Of a DNA stretch of 64,000 nt, positions 1-8,485 are shown piece by piece. The stretch lies in the NCBI RefSeq assembly GCF_000335475.2, contig NZ_ANAH02000071.1:333114-397113 (forward strand), given 5' to 3'. Both the position numbers and the translations under genes were made by a program. Within the stretch, counting starts at the first letter, position 1; the number at the start of each line of letters is the position of its first letter. The notes below the pieces were generated by a model. It had not been told where the DNA came from and ran no database searches. It saw nothing but the letters and a program-made list of their open reading frames with translations. This DNA is from Cystobacter fuscus DSM 2262. GTDB lineage: Bacteria > Myxococcota > Myxococcia > Myxococcales > Myxococcaceae.

Positions 1-772
1 GCGCCGACAATGACATGTAGTTGAACATGCCCTGCGCACCGGGCCTCAGCGCTATCCCCAGGCCATTGTCGGAGACACCGTCGTCGTTGAGATCGCGGCC
101 GTTGAAGTAATCAGCCACATCCCGGAACTGTTCCCAGGTCGTCGGTACGGCCAGCGCATAGCCGAACTTCCGCAGGAAGGCGGCCTGGTGCCGTGGGTCC
201 TCGAGCAGGTCGCGGCGGTAGTACATGATCTGCCCGTCGTGGTCGTTGGCGACCATGTATTTCTTGCCGCCGTAGGAGAGCAGACCGCGTGGGCCCGGCA
301 GCACCTCGGCGATGTCCCACTTCGGAAAGCGCGGGTCGTTGTAATACTTGTCGTAGGGGATGATGTAGTCGCCGGCCACCAGTTCGCCCAACCACCAGGC
401 ACCGGCGATTGCCGCGTCGTACTTGCCGGTGCGATTGGTCATATCGGAAATCAAATTGGCGAACACTTCCTCGTGCGGCAGGTAGACGATGTTGAGCCTG
501 GCACCTGTGGCCGCTTCGAATTCGTCCTTCAATTCCAGCACTGGCCTCCCCAGCAGGCGGCTGTTGACCACCAGCACCGTCACGTTCTGGCCAGCGAATG
601 GGCAATCGCCGGGCTTGCACGGTGGCACCACCCGGGGCGGAACGATATCGCCCATCTTGACCACGGAGGCGTCCGCGGGAGCGGTCGACGTCGATTGTTC
701 CTGGTCCGCGCCCCACGCGGACCACACGAGCAACGGGAGCAGTCCTCCCAGCCACATCATCTTGCGGCTCAT
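1..772 (-). CDS. ABC transporter extracellular solute-binding protein (family 1, sugar type), 3' end cut off by window edge
   Basis: Reading from ATG at 772 gives at least 257 residues without a stop, running off the left edge. The N-terminus is a signal peptide (MSRKMMWLGGLLPLLVWSAWG). The mature part has the early fold of family 1 periplasmic binding proteins: a beta strand ending in VTVLVVNSR, then a helix and the ATGARLNIVYLPHEE strand, then IMYYRRDLL and a TWEQFRDVADYF segment typical of sugar and glycerol-phosphate binding proteins. GGGAGGAG seven bases upstream supports the start. Its role would be to capture a sugar-like ligand outside the inner membrane for an ABC importer. The permease genes would lie beyond the window. 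The hybrid kinase gene upstream runs the same way with an 87-base gap, so the two may share a transcript. The ligand cannot be told from sequence. Confidence 0.8.
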   Translation of the reverse strand, partial: MSRKMMWLGGLLPLLVWSAWGADQEQSTSTAPADASVVKMGDIVPPRVVPPCKPGDCPFAGQNVTVLVVNSRLLGRPVLELKDEFEAATGARLNIVYLPHEEVFANLISDMTNRTGKYDAAIAGAWWLGELVAGDYIIPYDKYYNDPRFPKWDIAEVLPGPRGLLSYGGKKYMVANDHDGQIMYYRRDLLEDPRHQAAFLRKFGYALAVPTTWEQFRDVADYFNGRDLNDDGVSDNGLGIALRPGAQGMFNYMSLSA

Positions 773-859
773 GTCACGTCTCCTCCCGGGGATGGGCGAG
801 CGGGGGGCAGAGCGCACGCGGGCCGGGAACCCGCTCGCCGGTCTACTCCATCCCCCTGC

Positions 860-3052
860 TCATGCACTCGGCATCGCTTCGCGATAGGTACGGTCGGCCA
901 GACTCGCCACATAGGTCATCAGCTCCAGGGGCTCCACCGGCTTGGCCAGGTGCATCTGGTATCCCGCCAGGAGCGCCCGTGTCCGATCCTCGGGGCGAGC
1001 GAACGCCGTCAGTGCCAGTGCCGGCACTGCCCCCCCTTGCTCCCGCGGCAGCCTCCGTACTTTCTGGATCAACGAATACCCGTTCTCCTCCGGCATGCCG
1101 ATGTCGCTCACCAGCACCGTCGGATGGAAGCGGGCGAGCTCCGCGAGTGCCTCCGCGGCCGAGCACACCGTCCGCACCTCCGCATGGTGCTCCGCCAGAA
1201 CCAGCTCAATCAACTGGCGCGTGTCGGGCTCGTCGTCCACCACCAGCACCCGCACCCCCTCCAGATCCACGAGCCTGCTGCCGTGGTTCGAGGAGGATTG
1301 ACGCCGGGGCGCCACGGTTGCTCTTCCAGACCTGGCCCCGAGATGGATGGCCTCCCTGGGCAACTTCACCGTGAAGCTCGCACCCTGGTCCTTCCCCGCG
1401 CTGGCCACGTCCACCGTGCCCCCGTGCAACTCCACCAGGCTCAGCACGATCGCCAGACCCATCCCCAGCCCACCGTGCTGTCGCGTGCTCGTCGCGTCCG
1501 CTTGCCGGAACGGCTCGAACACGTGCGGCAGGAATTCGGGTTCGATGCCAATCCCCGTGTCGCTCACCGTGAGCTGCACATGGGGGCCCTGTTGACTCAG
1601 CGCCACCGTCACCCGCCCGCCTCGCGGCGTGAACTTGATGGCGTTGTTCACCAGATTCCAGGCGATCTGCTGCAGACGATTTGGATCCGCCATGAGCTGC
1701 CCGACCGGCGGGTCGAGCGCCTGTTCCAACTGGATGGCCTTCGCCTCCGCCGCCGGTTTCAGCGACTCCACCACCGCGTCGAGCACCACCGCCGGATCGA
1801 CCACCCGCACGTCCAGACGCATGCGGCCGGAGACGATGCGTGACATGTCCAGGAGGTCGTCGATGAGCTGGGCCTGCGCCCGCGCGTTTCGCGCGATCGT
1901 CTCGAGCCCGCGACGCAGGTCCTGGGTCAGGGGGTGGCGGGAGAGGAGCAACTGCGCCCACCCGAGGATCGAGGTCAGAGGCGTCCGCAGCTCGTGGCTC
2001 AGCGTCGTCAGGAACTCGTCCTTCATCCGGCTGGTGCGTTCGATCTCCCCCCGTGCCGCCCGCTCACTGGCCAGGAGCACCTCCCGCTCTTCCTCAATCC
2101 GCTTGCGCTCGGTGATGTCCGTGGAGATCCCACAGATCGCATAGGGCGACCCCGACCCATCCTGGAGTGGGCATTTGATCGAGATGTAGGTGTGGAGCCC
2201 GTCGTCCTGTGGCATGAGCTCCTCTGCTTCCAGTGCCGTCCTGGTGGCCACCACCCGCTGGTCGAGAGCGCGAAATGCGTCGGCATTCGCCTTGGGGAAC
2301 AAATCATAGTCGGTCTTGCCGAGGACCGACTCCGGGGTGAGGTGAAAGAGCGTCAGGAAGCGGCGGTTGGTCAACAAGTAGCGGCCCTCGACGTCCTTGA
2401 CGGAGATCACCGCTGTCGAGTTGTCGATGATGGCTTGAAGCAGGCACTGGCTCTCACGCAAAGCCTCTTCAACCCGCTGGCGATCGGCGATCTCCGCCTT
2501 CAAGGTGGTGTTCGCGCTGGCCAGATCGGTCGTGCGCTCCTGCACCCGCTGCTCCAGCTCATCCTGGATGCGCCGCAGTGCCGCCTCTTTCTCGCGGCGC
2601 GTCGCGATCTCCCGCTGCAGTTGCGCGTTCTTGGCTTCGAGCTGTTTTCGCGCCTCACGCAGGGCCAGGTGCACCCGGGTTCGGGCGACCAGTTCTTCGA
2701 TCTGGAACGGCTTGGTGACGAAATCGACCCCCCCCGCCTCGAACCCCGCGAGCTTGTCGGTCGTTTCCGAAAGACAGGTCATGAAGATGACCGGGATCTC
2801 GCGGGTACTTTCAGCCACCTTCAGGCGTCGGCAGGTCTCCAGGCCGTCCAGCCCCGGCATCACCACATCCAGCAGGATGATGTCGGGCCTCATGTGCTCG
2901 GCCCGCTCCAACGCCTCTTCACCATCCTGGGCGACCAACACCCGATAGCCCATGAGCTCCAGATGCTCCACCGCCACGCCCAGGTTGGCAGGCGTGTCAT
3001 CCACGATCAGGATGGTGGAGGGACAGCTGTCAGGCGTGGTGGTGTCGCTCAT
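860..3052 (-). CDS. Hybrid sensor histidine kinase with N- and C-terminal receiver domains and a PAS domain
   Basis: The 730-residue protein has no signal peptide or membrane span, so it is cytoplasmic. Domain order: receiver with phospho-acceptor Asp62 (LLDVVMPGLDG), a coiled coil about 130-200, a PAS domain about 205-320 ending in the usual DITERK motif, a HisKA dimerisation domain with His353 (LSHELRTPLT), an HATPase domain with N-box near 470 (NLVNNAIKF), DTGIGI and GLGMGLA glycine boxes, then a second receiver with Asp650 (LVSDIGMPEENG). Each receiver also shows the conserved Lys (TKP near 114, AKP near 704). A longer reading to 3175 exists, but ATG 3052 begins directly at the receiver fold and has GAGG just upstream. 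Phosphate would flow from His353 to one of the receivers. No DNA-binding output domain is present, so the partner is unknown. Confidence 0.9.
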   Translation of the reverse strand: MSDTTTPDSCPSTILIVDDTPANLGVAVEHLELMGYRVLVAQDGEEALERAEHMRPDIILLDVVMPGLDGLETCRRLKVAESTREIPVIFMTCLSETTDKLAGFEAGGVDFVTKPFQIEELVARTRVHLALREARKQLEAKNAQLQREIATRREKEAALRRIQDELEQRVQERTTDLASANTTLKAEIADRQRVEEALRESQCLLQAIIDNSTAVISVKDVEGRYLLTNRRFLTLFHLTPESVLGKTDYDLFPKANADAFRALDQRVVATRTALEAEELMPQDDGLHTYISIKCPLQDGSGSPYAICGISTDITERKRIEEEREVLLASERAARGEIERTSRMKDEFLTTLSHELRTPLTSILGWAQLLLSRHPLTQDLRRGLETIARNARAQAQLIDDLLDMSRIVSGRMRLDVRVVDPAVVLDAVVESLKPAAEAKAIQLEQALDPPVGQLMADPNRLQQIAWNLVNNAIKFTPRGGRVTVALSQQGPHVQLTVSDTGIGIEPEFLPHVFEPFRQADATSTRQHGGLGMGLAIVLSLVELHGGTVDVASAGKDQGASFTVKLPREAIHLGARSGRATVAPRRQSSSNHGSRLVDLEGVRVLVVDDEPDTRQLIELVLAEHHAEVRTVCSAAEALAELARFHPTVLVSDIGMPEENGYSLIQKVRRLPREQGGAVPALALTAFARPEDRTRALLAGYQMHLAKPVEPLELMTYVASLADRTYREAMPSA

Positions 3053-3300
3053 GTTCCTCGCCCCCCCTGCGCCGCGAAGGCGGGCTTCGTGGTTCCGGTG
3101 CGCTCGGATGCTCGCTTCCCCAGCCATGTGCTGTCTGACCGGCTCCACGAGCGCCAGGGGAGAGCCCGGGTCCATGTCTCGGGTCGGAACCAGGCTTCCA
3201 AGGAATGGGTCGGAAGCGCGGCATGGGTCGATCCTGCAACTGGAGCGTCATTCCTTTCTCCTGGTGGAAGACCCTGGCGTGCGCTGCGGCCAACTGATCC

Positions 3301-3615
3301 TCATAGGCGCAACATGCGCGTTCCCAAGGGCCATTCCTCCCAGGGCTTTCTGGTACTTCCGCTGACCTGGGGGTGTTCCCTCGCCTCATGAAAGGGAGCC
3401 CCCGATATTCCAGGGGCTCGTCTGATGGGTTGCCCTGGCATGACCCGGAATGACTCCTCCAGCCAGTGGGGAGTCGGCGGCGGTGCCAGGCCGTCCACGC
3501 CCACCGCCTCCCAGGCCGCCGTCACGGCCGCCGCGTCGTCGCCGAGGTATTGGCATGCGATCGGGCTCGGACGCTCAGGGTCTGGTTGGACACCTGAATG
3601 GCTGAGAATCGATTT
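3301..3615 (-). pseudogene. Possible gene remnant inside the 3053-3685 gap
   Basis: The 633-base interval between the kinase start and the next gene holds no complete gene. One minus-strand frame is open from 3615 to a stop at 3301 and looks coding in its middle (GDDAAAVTAAWEAVGVDG, then HWLEESFRVMPG), with no ATG; a GTG at 3525 would give 74 residues. I do not recognise the family. It could be the tail of a gene whose 5' part was lost when the neighbouring 3686-7297 cluster arrived, or a chance open frame. The rest of the gap shows nothing I can assign. Confidence 0.25.
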
Positions 3616-3685
3616 TCAATCCGTTGAGAAGAATGACAGACGACTCGTGACGCGGTCCGCGGCCAGGCCGGAAGGCGCGAGGGCT

Positions 3686-4222
3686 TTAGGGCGTGGAGGC
3701 GGCGGGGGCCGGCGCGGAGCCGAGGTGCAGGTAGCCAGAGGGGTTCTCGGCGGTCAATCGGAGTGAGTCGGTGGCGGTCGCTCTCGAGCCGACGCGAATG
3801 GGAGCCGAGGCGGCGTAGCCTTGGGGCAGACGGGAGAGCCAGCCGCACTCGAGCAGTACTTTCGTCGCGGCGGGACGCGGGTAGGTGAGGGTGAAGACAA
3901 CCTCTTCCTTGTCCCGGGAGAGGGCGGCCTCGGTCTTCTTGGGTTCGAGAGGCCGATCGTTGACGCTCATGAGGCAGAGGCCTTTGGCGATGCGATCGAA
4001 GTTCGCCTGGCGGGCGGCGAAATCGGCGGGCGCGAAATAGACGCGGGGATTTGGGGTGAGGCCAGCGAGATGAGCGGCGACGGAGCGCGCGAGCAGGACG
4101 CGGAGCACGAGGGTGTCGGCGGTGGACCCGGTTTCGATCTCGGCGAGAAAAGGATCGTGGGCCCGCGCGGTGGAGGAGAGGCAGGTGCAGGCGAAGAGAA
4201 CGAGGGCGAGGCGGCGGAGCAT
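3686..4222 (-). CDS. Secreted hypothetical protein, third gene of the rhamnogalacturonan lyase cluster
   Basis: The 178-residue product starts with a clear signal peptide (MLRRLALVLFACTCLSSTARA) followed by HDPFLAEIE. The rest is a beta-rich soluble domain with no motif I recognise; the C-terminus is Ala/Pro rich. Only 12 bases separate it from the stop of the gene upstream, so it is almost surely the last gene of an operon with 4235-5086 and the lyase 5111-7297. No Shine-Dalgarno sequence precedes ATG 4222 (the upstream bases are C-rich). The opening HDPFLAEI resembles small secreted proteins I associate with Opitutus-like Verrucomicrobia, but this is a style match only. Function unknown. 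Confidence 0.6.
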   Translation of the reverse strand: MLRRLALVLFACTCLSSTARAHDPFLAEIETGSTADTLVLRVLLARSVAAHLAGLTPNPRVYFAPADFAARQANFDRIAKGLCLMSVNDRPLEPKKTEAALSRDKEEVVFTLTYPRPAATKVLLECGWLSRLPQGYAASAPIRVGSRATATDSLRLTAENPSGYLHLGSAPAPAASTP

Positions 4223-4234
4223 GGGGAGCGCGGT

Positions 4235-5086
4235 TCAGGGGTGAGGGGTGAAGCGTTCGCCGACGAGGATGTCTTCGCGTTCGCCGGGCGTGAGCTCGGG
4301 GCTGGTGCGGGCGTAGTGCTCGGCGGCGGCGGGATTGATGTCGCGCCACTCTCGGACGACGGTGCCGAGGGTGCGGGAGCGGAGGACGGGATCTCGGATG
4401 GCCTCGGCCCACGCGATGGCGAGTTCGGGCTGCGAGCCGATGAGGCCGGGGTGCTGCGCGATGCGCGCGACGATGACATCGTCTTCGGGGGAAGAGGGAA
4501 GGGCTTCGACCCAGGCGATCGCGGCGGGCGGGTCGCTTTCGAGCCAGTGGCCGAGCGCTGAGTCCAAGGCGATGTTGCGCACCGCCCCCGGAGGCAGATC
4601 GCTCGCATAGGAGGCGAGGGTGGCGGGATCGGCGGGAGCCCATTGCTGGACGACGGCGCTCCAGGCGATGTCGCGTGCCAGGGTGTCGGTGAGGGCGAGT
4701 GCCGCGGTGGCCGCGGCGCTTCGATCCTGGCTCGCCCAGCGGCCAAAGACGGAGGCGAGGGCGGGGCCGCGTTGATCCTCGGGCAGCGCGGCCCCGAGGC
4801 GGACGGCGGCGGCGTAGTCACCGCGTTCGCCGGTGGCGAGGACCGTGGCGAGGTCGGGAATGGGCTGAGCTGGGTGCCGTGGCGGCGCCGAAAGGGAAAG
4901 GGCGTGGTCGGCGGGCGAAGCAGGCCGCTCCACGGAAAGCGGAGTGGGCGGAGCCGTCCGCTCCGCGGGAGGCGGATCGGCCCGCCGGGAAGCCAGGGCC
5001 GGGCGCCGGAGCGACAAGCCGCCTGCCAAGGAGAGCGCCAAGGCGGCGAGCACGAGCATGGCTCGGAGTGGCGGGGAGGTGCGCAT
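4235..5086 (-). CDS. Secreted or anchored repeat protein with W-x3-D-P-x-A-A repeats, hypothetical
   Basis: The 283-residue protein has one N-terminal hydrophobic segment (residues about 9-22), a proline-rich linker (about 35-75), and then an alpha-helical repeat region. Repeats of roughly 30-40 residues carry a Trp followed by Asp/Asn-Pro and small residues: WASQDRSAAATA, WAPADPATLASY, WLESDPPAAIAW, WRDINPAAAEHY. Such repeats are typical of TPR/Sel1-like solenoid proteins common in Verrucomicrobia and Planctomycetes (from memory, not searched). It lies 24 bases after the lyase stop and 12 bases before the next gene, in one operon. No Shine-Dalgarno sequence is visible before ATG 5086. A protein-binding scaffold role is inferred from the solenoid style only. 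Confidence 0.6.
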   Translation of the reverse strand: MRTSPPLRAMLVLAALALSLAGGLSLRRPALASRRADPPPAERTAPPTPLSVERPASPADHALSLSAPPRHPAQPIPDLATVLATGERGDYAAAVRLGAALPEDQRGPALASVFGRWASQDRSAAATAALALTDTLARDIAWSAVVQQWAPADPATLASYASDLPPGAVRNIALDSALGHWLESDPPAAIAWVEALPSSPEDDVIVARIAQHPGLIGSQPELAIAWAEAIRDPVLRSRTLGTVVREWRDINPAAAEHYARTSPELTPGEREDILVGERFTPHP

Positions 5087-5110
5087 GGCGTCGGGCCGGA
5101 GTTGCCGGGC

Positions 5111-7297
5111 TCAGGGGATGGTGAGGTAGTCGATGTTGGCCAATCCCTGGCCGTTGGACTGGAGGCGCACGGTGTTGGTGGCGCCGGCGTTGAGGCCAAC
5201 GTTCACGTCGAGCGTGGTCCAGTTGGTCCACCCGCCCGTGGAAGGGAAGGTAATCGACTGGCTGATGCCGTTGACGGTGAGCTGGCCCGTGCGACTGGTG
5301 CCGCTGCCGTTGGCGAAGCGGAACCTCAAGGTGCGCGGGGTGGCGCCGCCACCGGCGCCGTTGACGCGGGTCCACTCGACATAGCCGCCGGTGGTGTTGA
5401 AATCGGCGAACCCGCTGCCCGTGTAGCCAGCTCGGTTGTCGGTGATGGAGGTGCCACCGCCGACGGTGGTGTTGATCTCGGATTGGAGCACGAGGGGCAC
5501 GTAGCTGATGTTCGGTGTAGAGGGCGTGCTCATGCCATTGCCAAGGAAGTAGTCGGGCTGGTGGGACTGCATGTAGCCCTTGACTGTCATTGCCATGCGA
5601 TAGGCGGGATTGTGCGCCAGGGTGTAGAGGCGGGTCGAGGTGGGCGTCTTGGTGTGGCAGATGATGAGCTGCGTGCCGTCGGCGTTGGTGGAGATGATCT
5701 CCTCGCGCCAGTCGCCGATGATGTCGCCGTAGAAGAAGGGCGCGCCGCGGTCGCCGGTGCGGCCGCCGACGCCGCTACTGGTGCTGCTGCCGACGGTGAA
5801 GAGGCGGCTGAGCCCGCTGTTCGCGGCATCCCATTTCTCCACTTTTCCGTCGTTGAGCGTCTCGCTCAGCACGTCGCCGTCCCACCAGATGCGGAAGTTC
5901 GGGTAGGGCGTGGTGGAGTTCACGACCGCGCCGGTGTCGATGCGGTGGTAGCCGTGGAAGGACCAGTATTCCATTCCGGGAGTGGAGGGGTCGATGTCGC
6001 CGACGACACCGCGGGCGGTGTCCTCGACAGCCTCGCCATAGTGGGGGCGGATCGTGGCGCCGGTGGCGGCGTCATAGACCAGGTAGAGCAGCTTGTTCGG
6101 GTTGTCTTGCTGGATCGCGAAGCCTTCGAGGCCCGGGCGAGAAGGGTTCAGATCACCGATATGGAATCGGTCGCCGTGGACGACGTTGGGGTTGTCGAGG
6201 CCGACCTTGTAGCGCAAGGTGCCGTCGCCGTTGAGCACGTAGCCGCCATCGCAGACCTCGTCGGTGCCGTTGCGATCCACGTCGAAGATGCGGAACTGGT
6301 GGAAATCGGAGAGCGCGCCCGTGCGCAGCCACTTCCACTTCTGGGTCAGGCTGTTGTTGGCGGCGAAGTCGTAGGCGAGGACCATCAGGTTGAAGCCGCC
6401 GGAACCGACGCGGTTCTTGAGCTTGGCGACGATGCTCGGTGTGGTGCCGTTGAGGTAGCCGATGCCGAGGTGGGCGGCCATGGGACCGTCGGCGATGTAG
6501 TCCTTCGGGATGACGGCGCGAGCGCGCTCGGCGCCGGTGAGGCCGTTGATGACGGAGATGGCCTGTGCGTTGGTGCCGAGGCCGGAGAGGGTGGTGCCGT
6601 TGCCAAAGACGACGCCGTCGGCGGAGCGAAGGATGACCTCGGCGCGACCATCGCCGTCGAGGTCGTAGACCGTCACGCCGTCCCAGTGGCCGACGTCGAC
6701 CACGGAAGGACCTGGCTCGATGTTGTCGCGGTCGAGGCTGCCAGGGCCGAGATCGATGACCCAGAGCGGGGTGCCGGTGCGGGTGTAGGCCTCGAGCTTC
6801 TGGGTGTCAGTGGCGAGGCTGGGCCGGCGGTCGAGGACGTAATCATACTCGCCGTCACCGTCGAGGTCTCCCACCCAGACAAAGCCGACGCTGTGGTTGG
6901 GCAGGCTGCGGATGGGGATGCGATAGGCCATCTCCAACGAGCCGTTGGCGGGGAGGGTGTAGGGGATGCTCGGGGCCTGCTCGACGCCGCCGACGACGGG
7001 CCGGACGTAGTAGGTGTAGGCGCTGGCCGTGGGAGCCGAGGTGTCGGTGTAGTTGCTGACCGTCAGCGGCGTCGAATTCACCTTCACCGCCGCGCCGCCA
7101 TTGGTGGAGCGGTAGAGATTGTAGGTGGTGGACGCCGTGTCGAGGCCGAGGACGCGCCAGCTCACCCAGGTGGCGGTGGCGCTGTGACGGAGGGCGACGA
7201 CGCCCCGGTCCAGTTTCTCCATCTTGCGCTGGGCATGGGAAGCCACGGGCATGAGGGTCAGTGCTGCGAGGCAGACCAGCAGTTTCTTGGGGCTCAT
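5111..7297 (-). CDS. Rhamnogalacturonan lyase (PL11 family) with C-terminal CBM35-like domain
   Basis: The 728-residue protein has a signal peptide (MSPKKLLVCLAALTLMPVASHA), then the PL11 opening (RKMEKLDRGVVALR), a fibronectin-like strand region to about residue 110, and an eight-bladed-propeller catalytic region with calcium-type loops such as GDLDGDGEYDYV and YDLDGDGRAEVI. The last 120 residues form a carbohydrate-binding module of the CBM35/CBM6 type, ending in GQGLANIDYLTIP. PL11 enzymes cut the rhamnose-galacturonate backbone of pectin by beta-elimination. Export to the medium or periplasm is expected. It is the first gene of a three-gene operon with 4235-5086 and 3686-4222. The start has no Shine-Dalgarno sequence: the upstream bases are C-runs. 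That differs from the GGAGG sites of most neighbours and fits, but does not prove, acquisition from another phylum. Confidence 0.9.
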   Translation of the reverse strand: MSPKKLLVCLAALTLMPVASHAQRKMEKLDRGVVALRHSATATWVSWRVLGLDTASTTYNLYRSTNGGAAVKVNSTPLTVSNYTDTSAPTASAYTYYVRPVVGGVEQAPSIPYTLPANGSLEMAYRIPIRSLPNHSVGFVWVGDLDGDGEYDYVLDRRPSLATDTQKLEAYTRTGTPLWVIDLGPGSLDRDNIEPGPSVVDVGHWDGVTVYDLDGDGRAEVILRSADGVVFGNGTTLSGLGTNAQAISVINGLTGAERARAVIPKDYIADGPMAAHLGIGYLNGTTPSIVAKLKNRVGSGGFNLMVLAYDFAANNSLTQKWKWLRTGALSDFHQFRIFDVDRNGTDEVCDGGYVLNGDGTLRYKVGLDNPNVVHGDRFHIGDLNPSRPGLEGFAIQQDNPNKLLYLVYDAATGATIRPHYGEAVEDTARGVVGDIDPSTPGMEYWSFHGYHRIDTGAVVNSTTPYPNFRIWWDGDVLSETLNDGKVEKWDAANSGLSRLFTVGSSTSSGVGGRTGDRGAPFFYGDIIGDWREEIISTNADGTQLIICHTKTPTSTRLYTLAHNPAYRMAMTVKGYMQSHQPDYFLGNGMSTPSTPNISYVPLVLQSEINTTVGGGTSITDNRAGYTGSGFADFNTTGGYVEWTRVNGAGGGATPRTLRFRFANGSGTSRTGQLTVNGISQSITFPSTGGWTNWTTLDVNVGLNAGATNTVRLQSNGQGLANIDYLTIP

Positions 7298-7331
7298 GTG
7301 GGGGCGGGGGAAAAGAGGGGCGGGGCAAAAC

Positions 7332-7415
7332 AGTCGCTCACCGAGGCAAGTCGCTCAACGGGGCGTGGGCTGTTGGGGGCCTGATTGCGGCAAGAATCTC
7401 CCCGCGAGCGACTTG
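7332..7415. repeat. Three copies of AGTCGCTC, two direct and one inverted, upstream of the lyase operon
   Basis: The octamer AGTCGCTC occurs at 7332-7339 and 7349-7356 on the plus strand, 17 bases apart, and inverted as GAGCGACT at 7406-7413. The second and third copies extend to a ten-base inverted pair (CAAGTCGCTC and GAGCGACTTG). On the minus strand a possible promoter, TTGCAG (7449-7444) and TACTGT (7426-7421) with 17-base spacing, would place the copies downstream of the transcript start of the lyase. They may be operator half-sites. The stretch 7426-7450 is conspicuously AT-rich for this genome. Confidence 0.35.
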
Positions 7416-7521
7416 ACCCGACAGTACGATATATTTGAAAAAGCTGCAAAGGCAGTAAGTGAGTATCCGGCTACATCCAACCCGAGGACAAGGACTCGGG
7501 CTTCGTAACCCCTGTACAACC

Positions 7522-8383
7522 ATGAATATCCATCTGCATTCACGGCTCCGTTGGGAGGCGCTCAGGAGAAGAGCCATCGGCTTGATGCTCTGCTGCGCCG
7601 TGTCGGGATGCATGACGGCCCGAAGCCCTGTCCGTTACGTTCCAGCTGAAGAGGCCGCCTGGTTCAAGTTCGGAAAGGATTTGCCCGCGGAGGGTAGGGT
7701 CGAGCTCTCCGGCACCCGGGTCATGGCCATGCAACTCGCCATGGAACGTTTCCTCCCGTGGGATGTGCGCCCCTCCGTACGGAGCAGCCCGGAGCGACAT
7801 CTGCATCCTCCAGCGCCAGTCCTGGGACGTGGAGACGGCTCCAGGAAGAGAAGGCACCACGCTGGTCCGCTTCTCCCTCGCCCCTGGAGCCTGTTATCGG
7901 TGGGGTCCGCCCCTGGACATGGAATCCACCTACGAAGTGGACGTGCGGAACGGGCGACTGATGGAGGGGAACCCGATGAAGCCCCCGCCCGAGCTTCCCA
8001 GGGAAGGGAGGCTCCGCCTCGAAGGCAACGTCGCCGCGGCGATACAGCTCGCCCTGGAAGACTTCCTTCCGGGCAAGGCCCTGCCTCCCGAGGGCACCCG
8101 TCCAGAAGAGGCCTGTCTCTACCGGACCGACTCCTACGACGTCACGGCGGCTCCGGAGCCCACGGGAGTCGTTCAGGTCCGATTCACTGTCGATGAACAG
8201 GCCTGTCCGACGAATGCGCTGTGGGGCTCCTCTGGAGCCCTGGCCCGCATGGACAGAACCGCTCATGCCGTGGACATCCGCACGATGCGCATTCTCGCCG
8301 TCGGCAATCACGCGCACCTGAGACACACCGCACAGGCTCCCGCCGAGGAGAAACCACAGGAGGGTGTCAAAGAATTCGAGTGA
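7522..8383 (+). pseudogene. Two-repeat lipoprotein gene interrupted by a +1 frameshift at a C run near 7770-7773
   Basis: From ATG 7522 the first frame encodes a lipoprotein signal (RRRAIGLMLCCAVSGC, lipobox V-S-G-C) and the start of a domain (DLPAEGRVELSG ... FLPWDVR). The continuation is in the next frame (PPYGAARSDICILQRQSWDV ...) and runs to a stop at 8383. The two halves of the second frame show that the protein is a tandem duplicate: ELPREGRLRLEG ... FLPGKALPPEG ... LYRTDSYDV repeats the first unit. Aligning the copies places the shift exactly between VR and PPYG, where one extra C sits in the run 7770-7773. Removing one base restores an open frame of about 286 codons. It may be a real inactivating mutation or a sequencing error. 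I do not recognise the domain; an envelope lipoprotein is the most one can say. Confidence 0.7.
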
Positions 8384-8485
8384 TAGCGCCTGCCGCGTGG
8401 AGGCCTGCCCCAACGGTCACGCGCTGCGCTTGAGCTGCCCCGGCGCTTCGCCCGTGTCCCTCGTCCACGGGCGAAGCCACGGCGC

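Noticed and set aside
5111..7384. Long plus-strand open frame of over 900 codons antisense to the lyase
   Set aside because: It is the usual mirror frame of a GC-rich gene; the minus strand encodes a full PL11 enzyme with signal peptide and domains.
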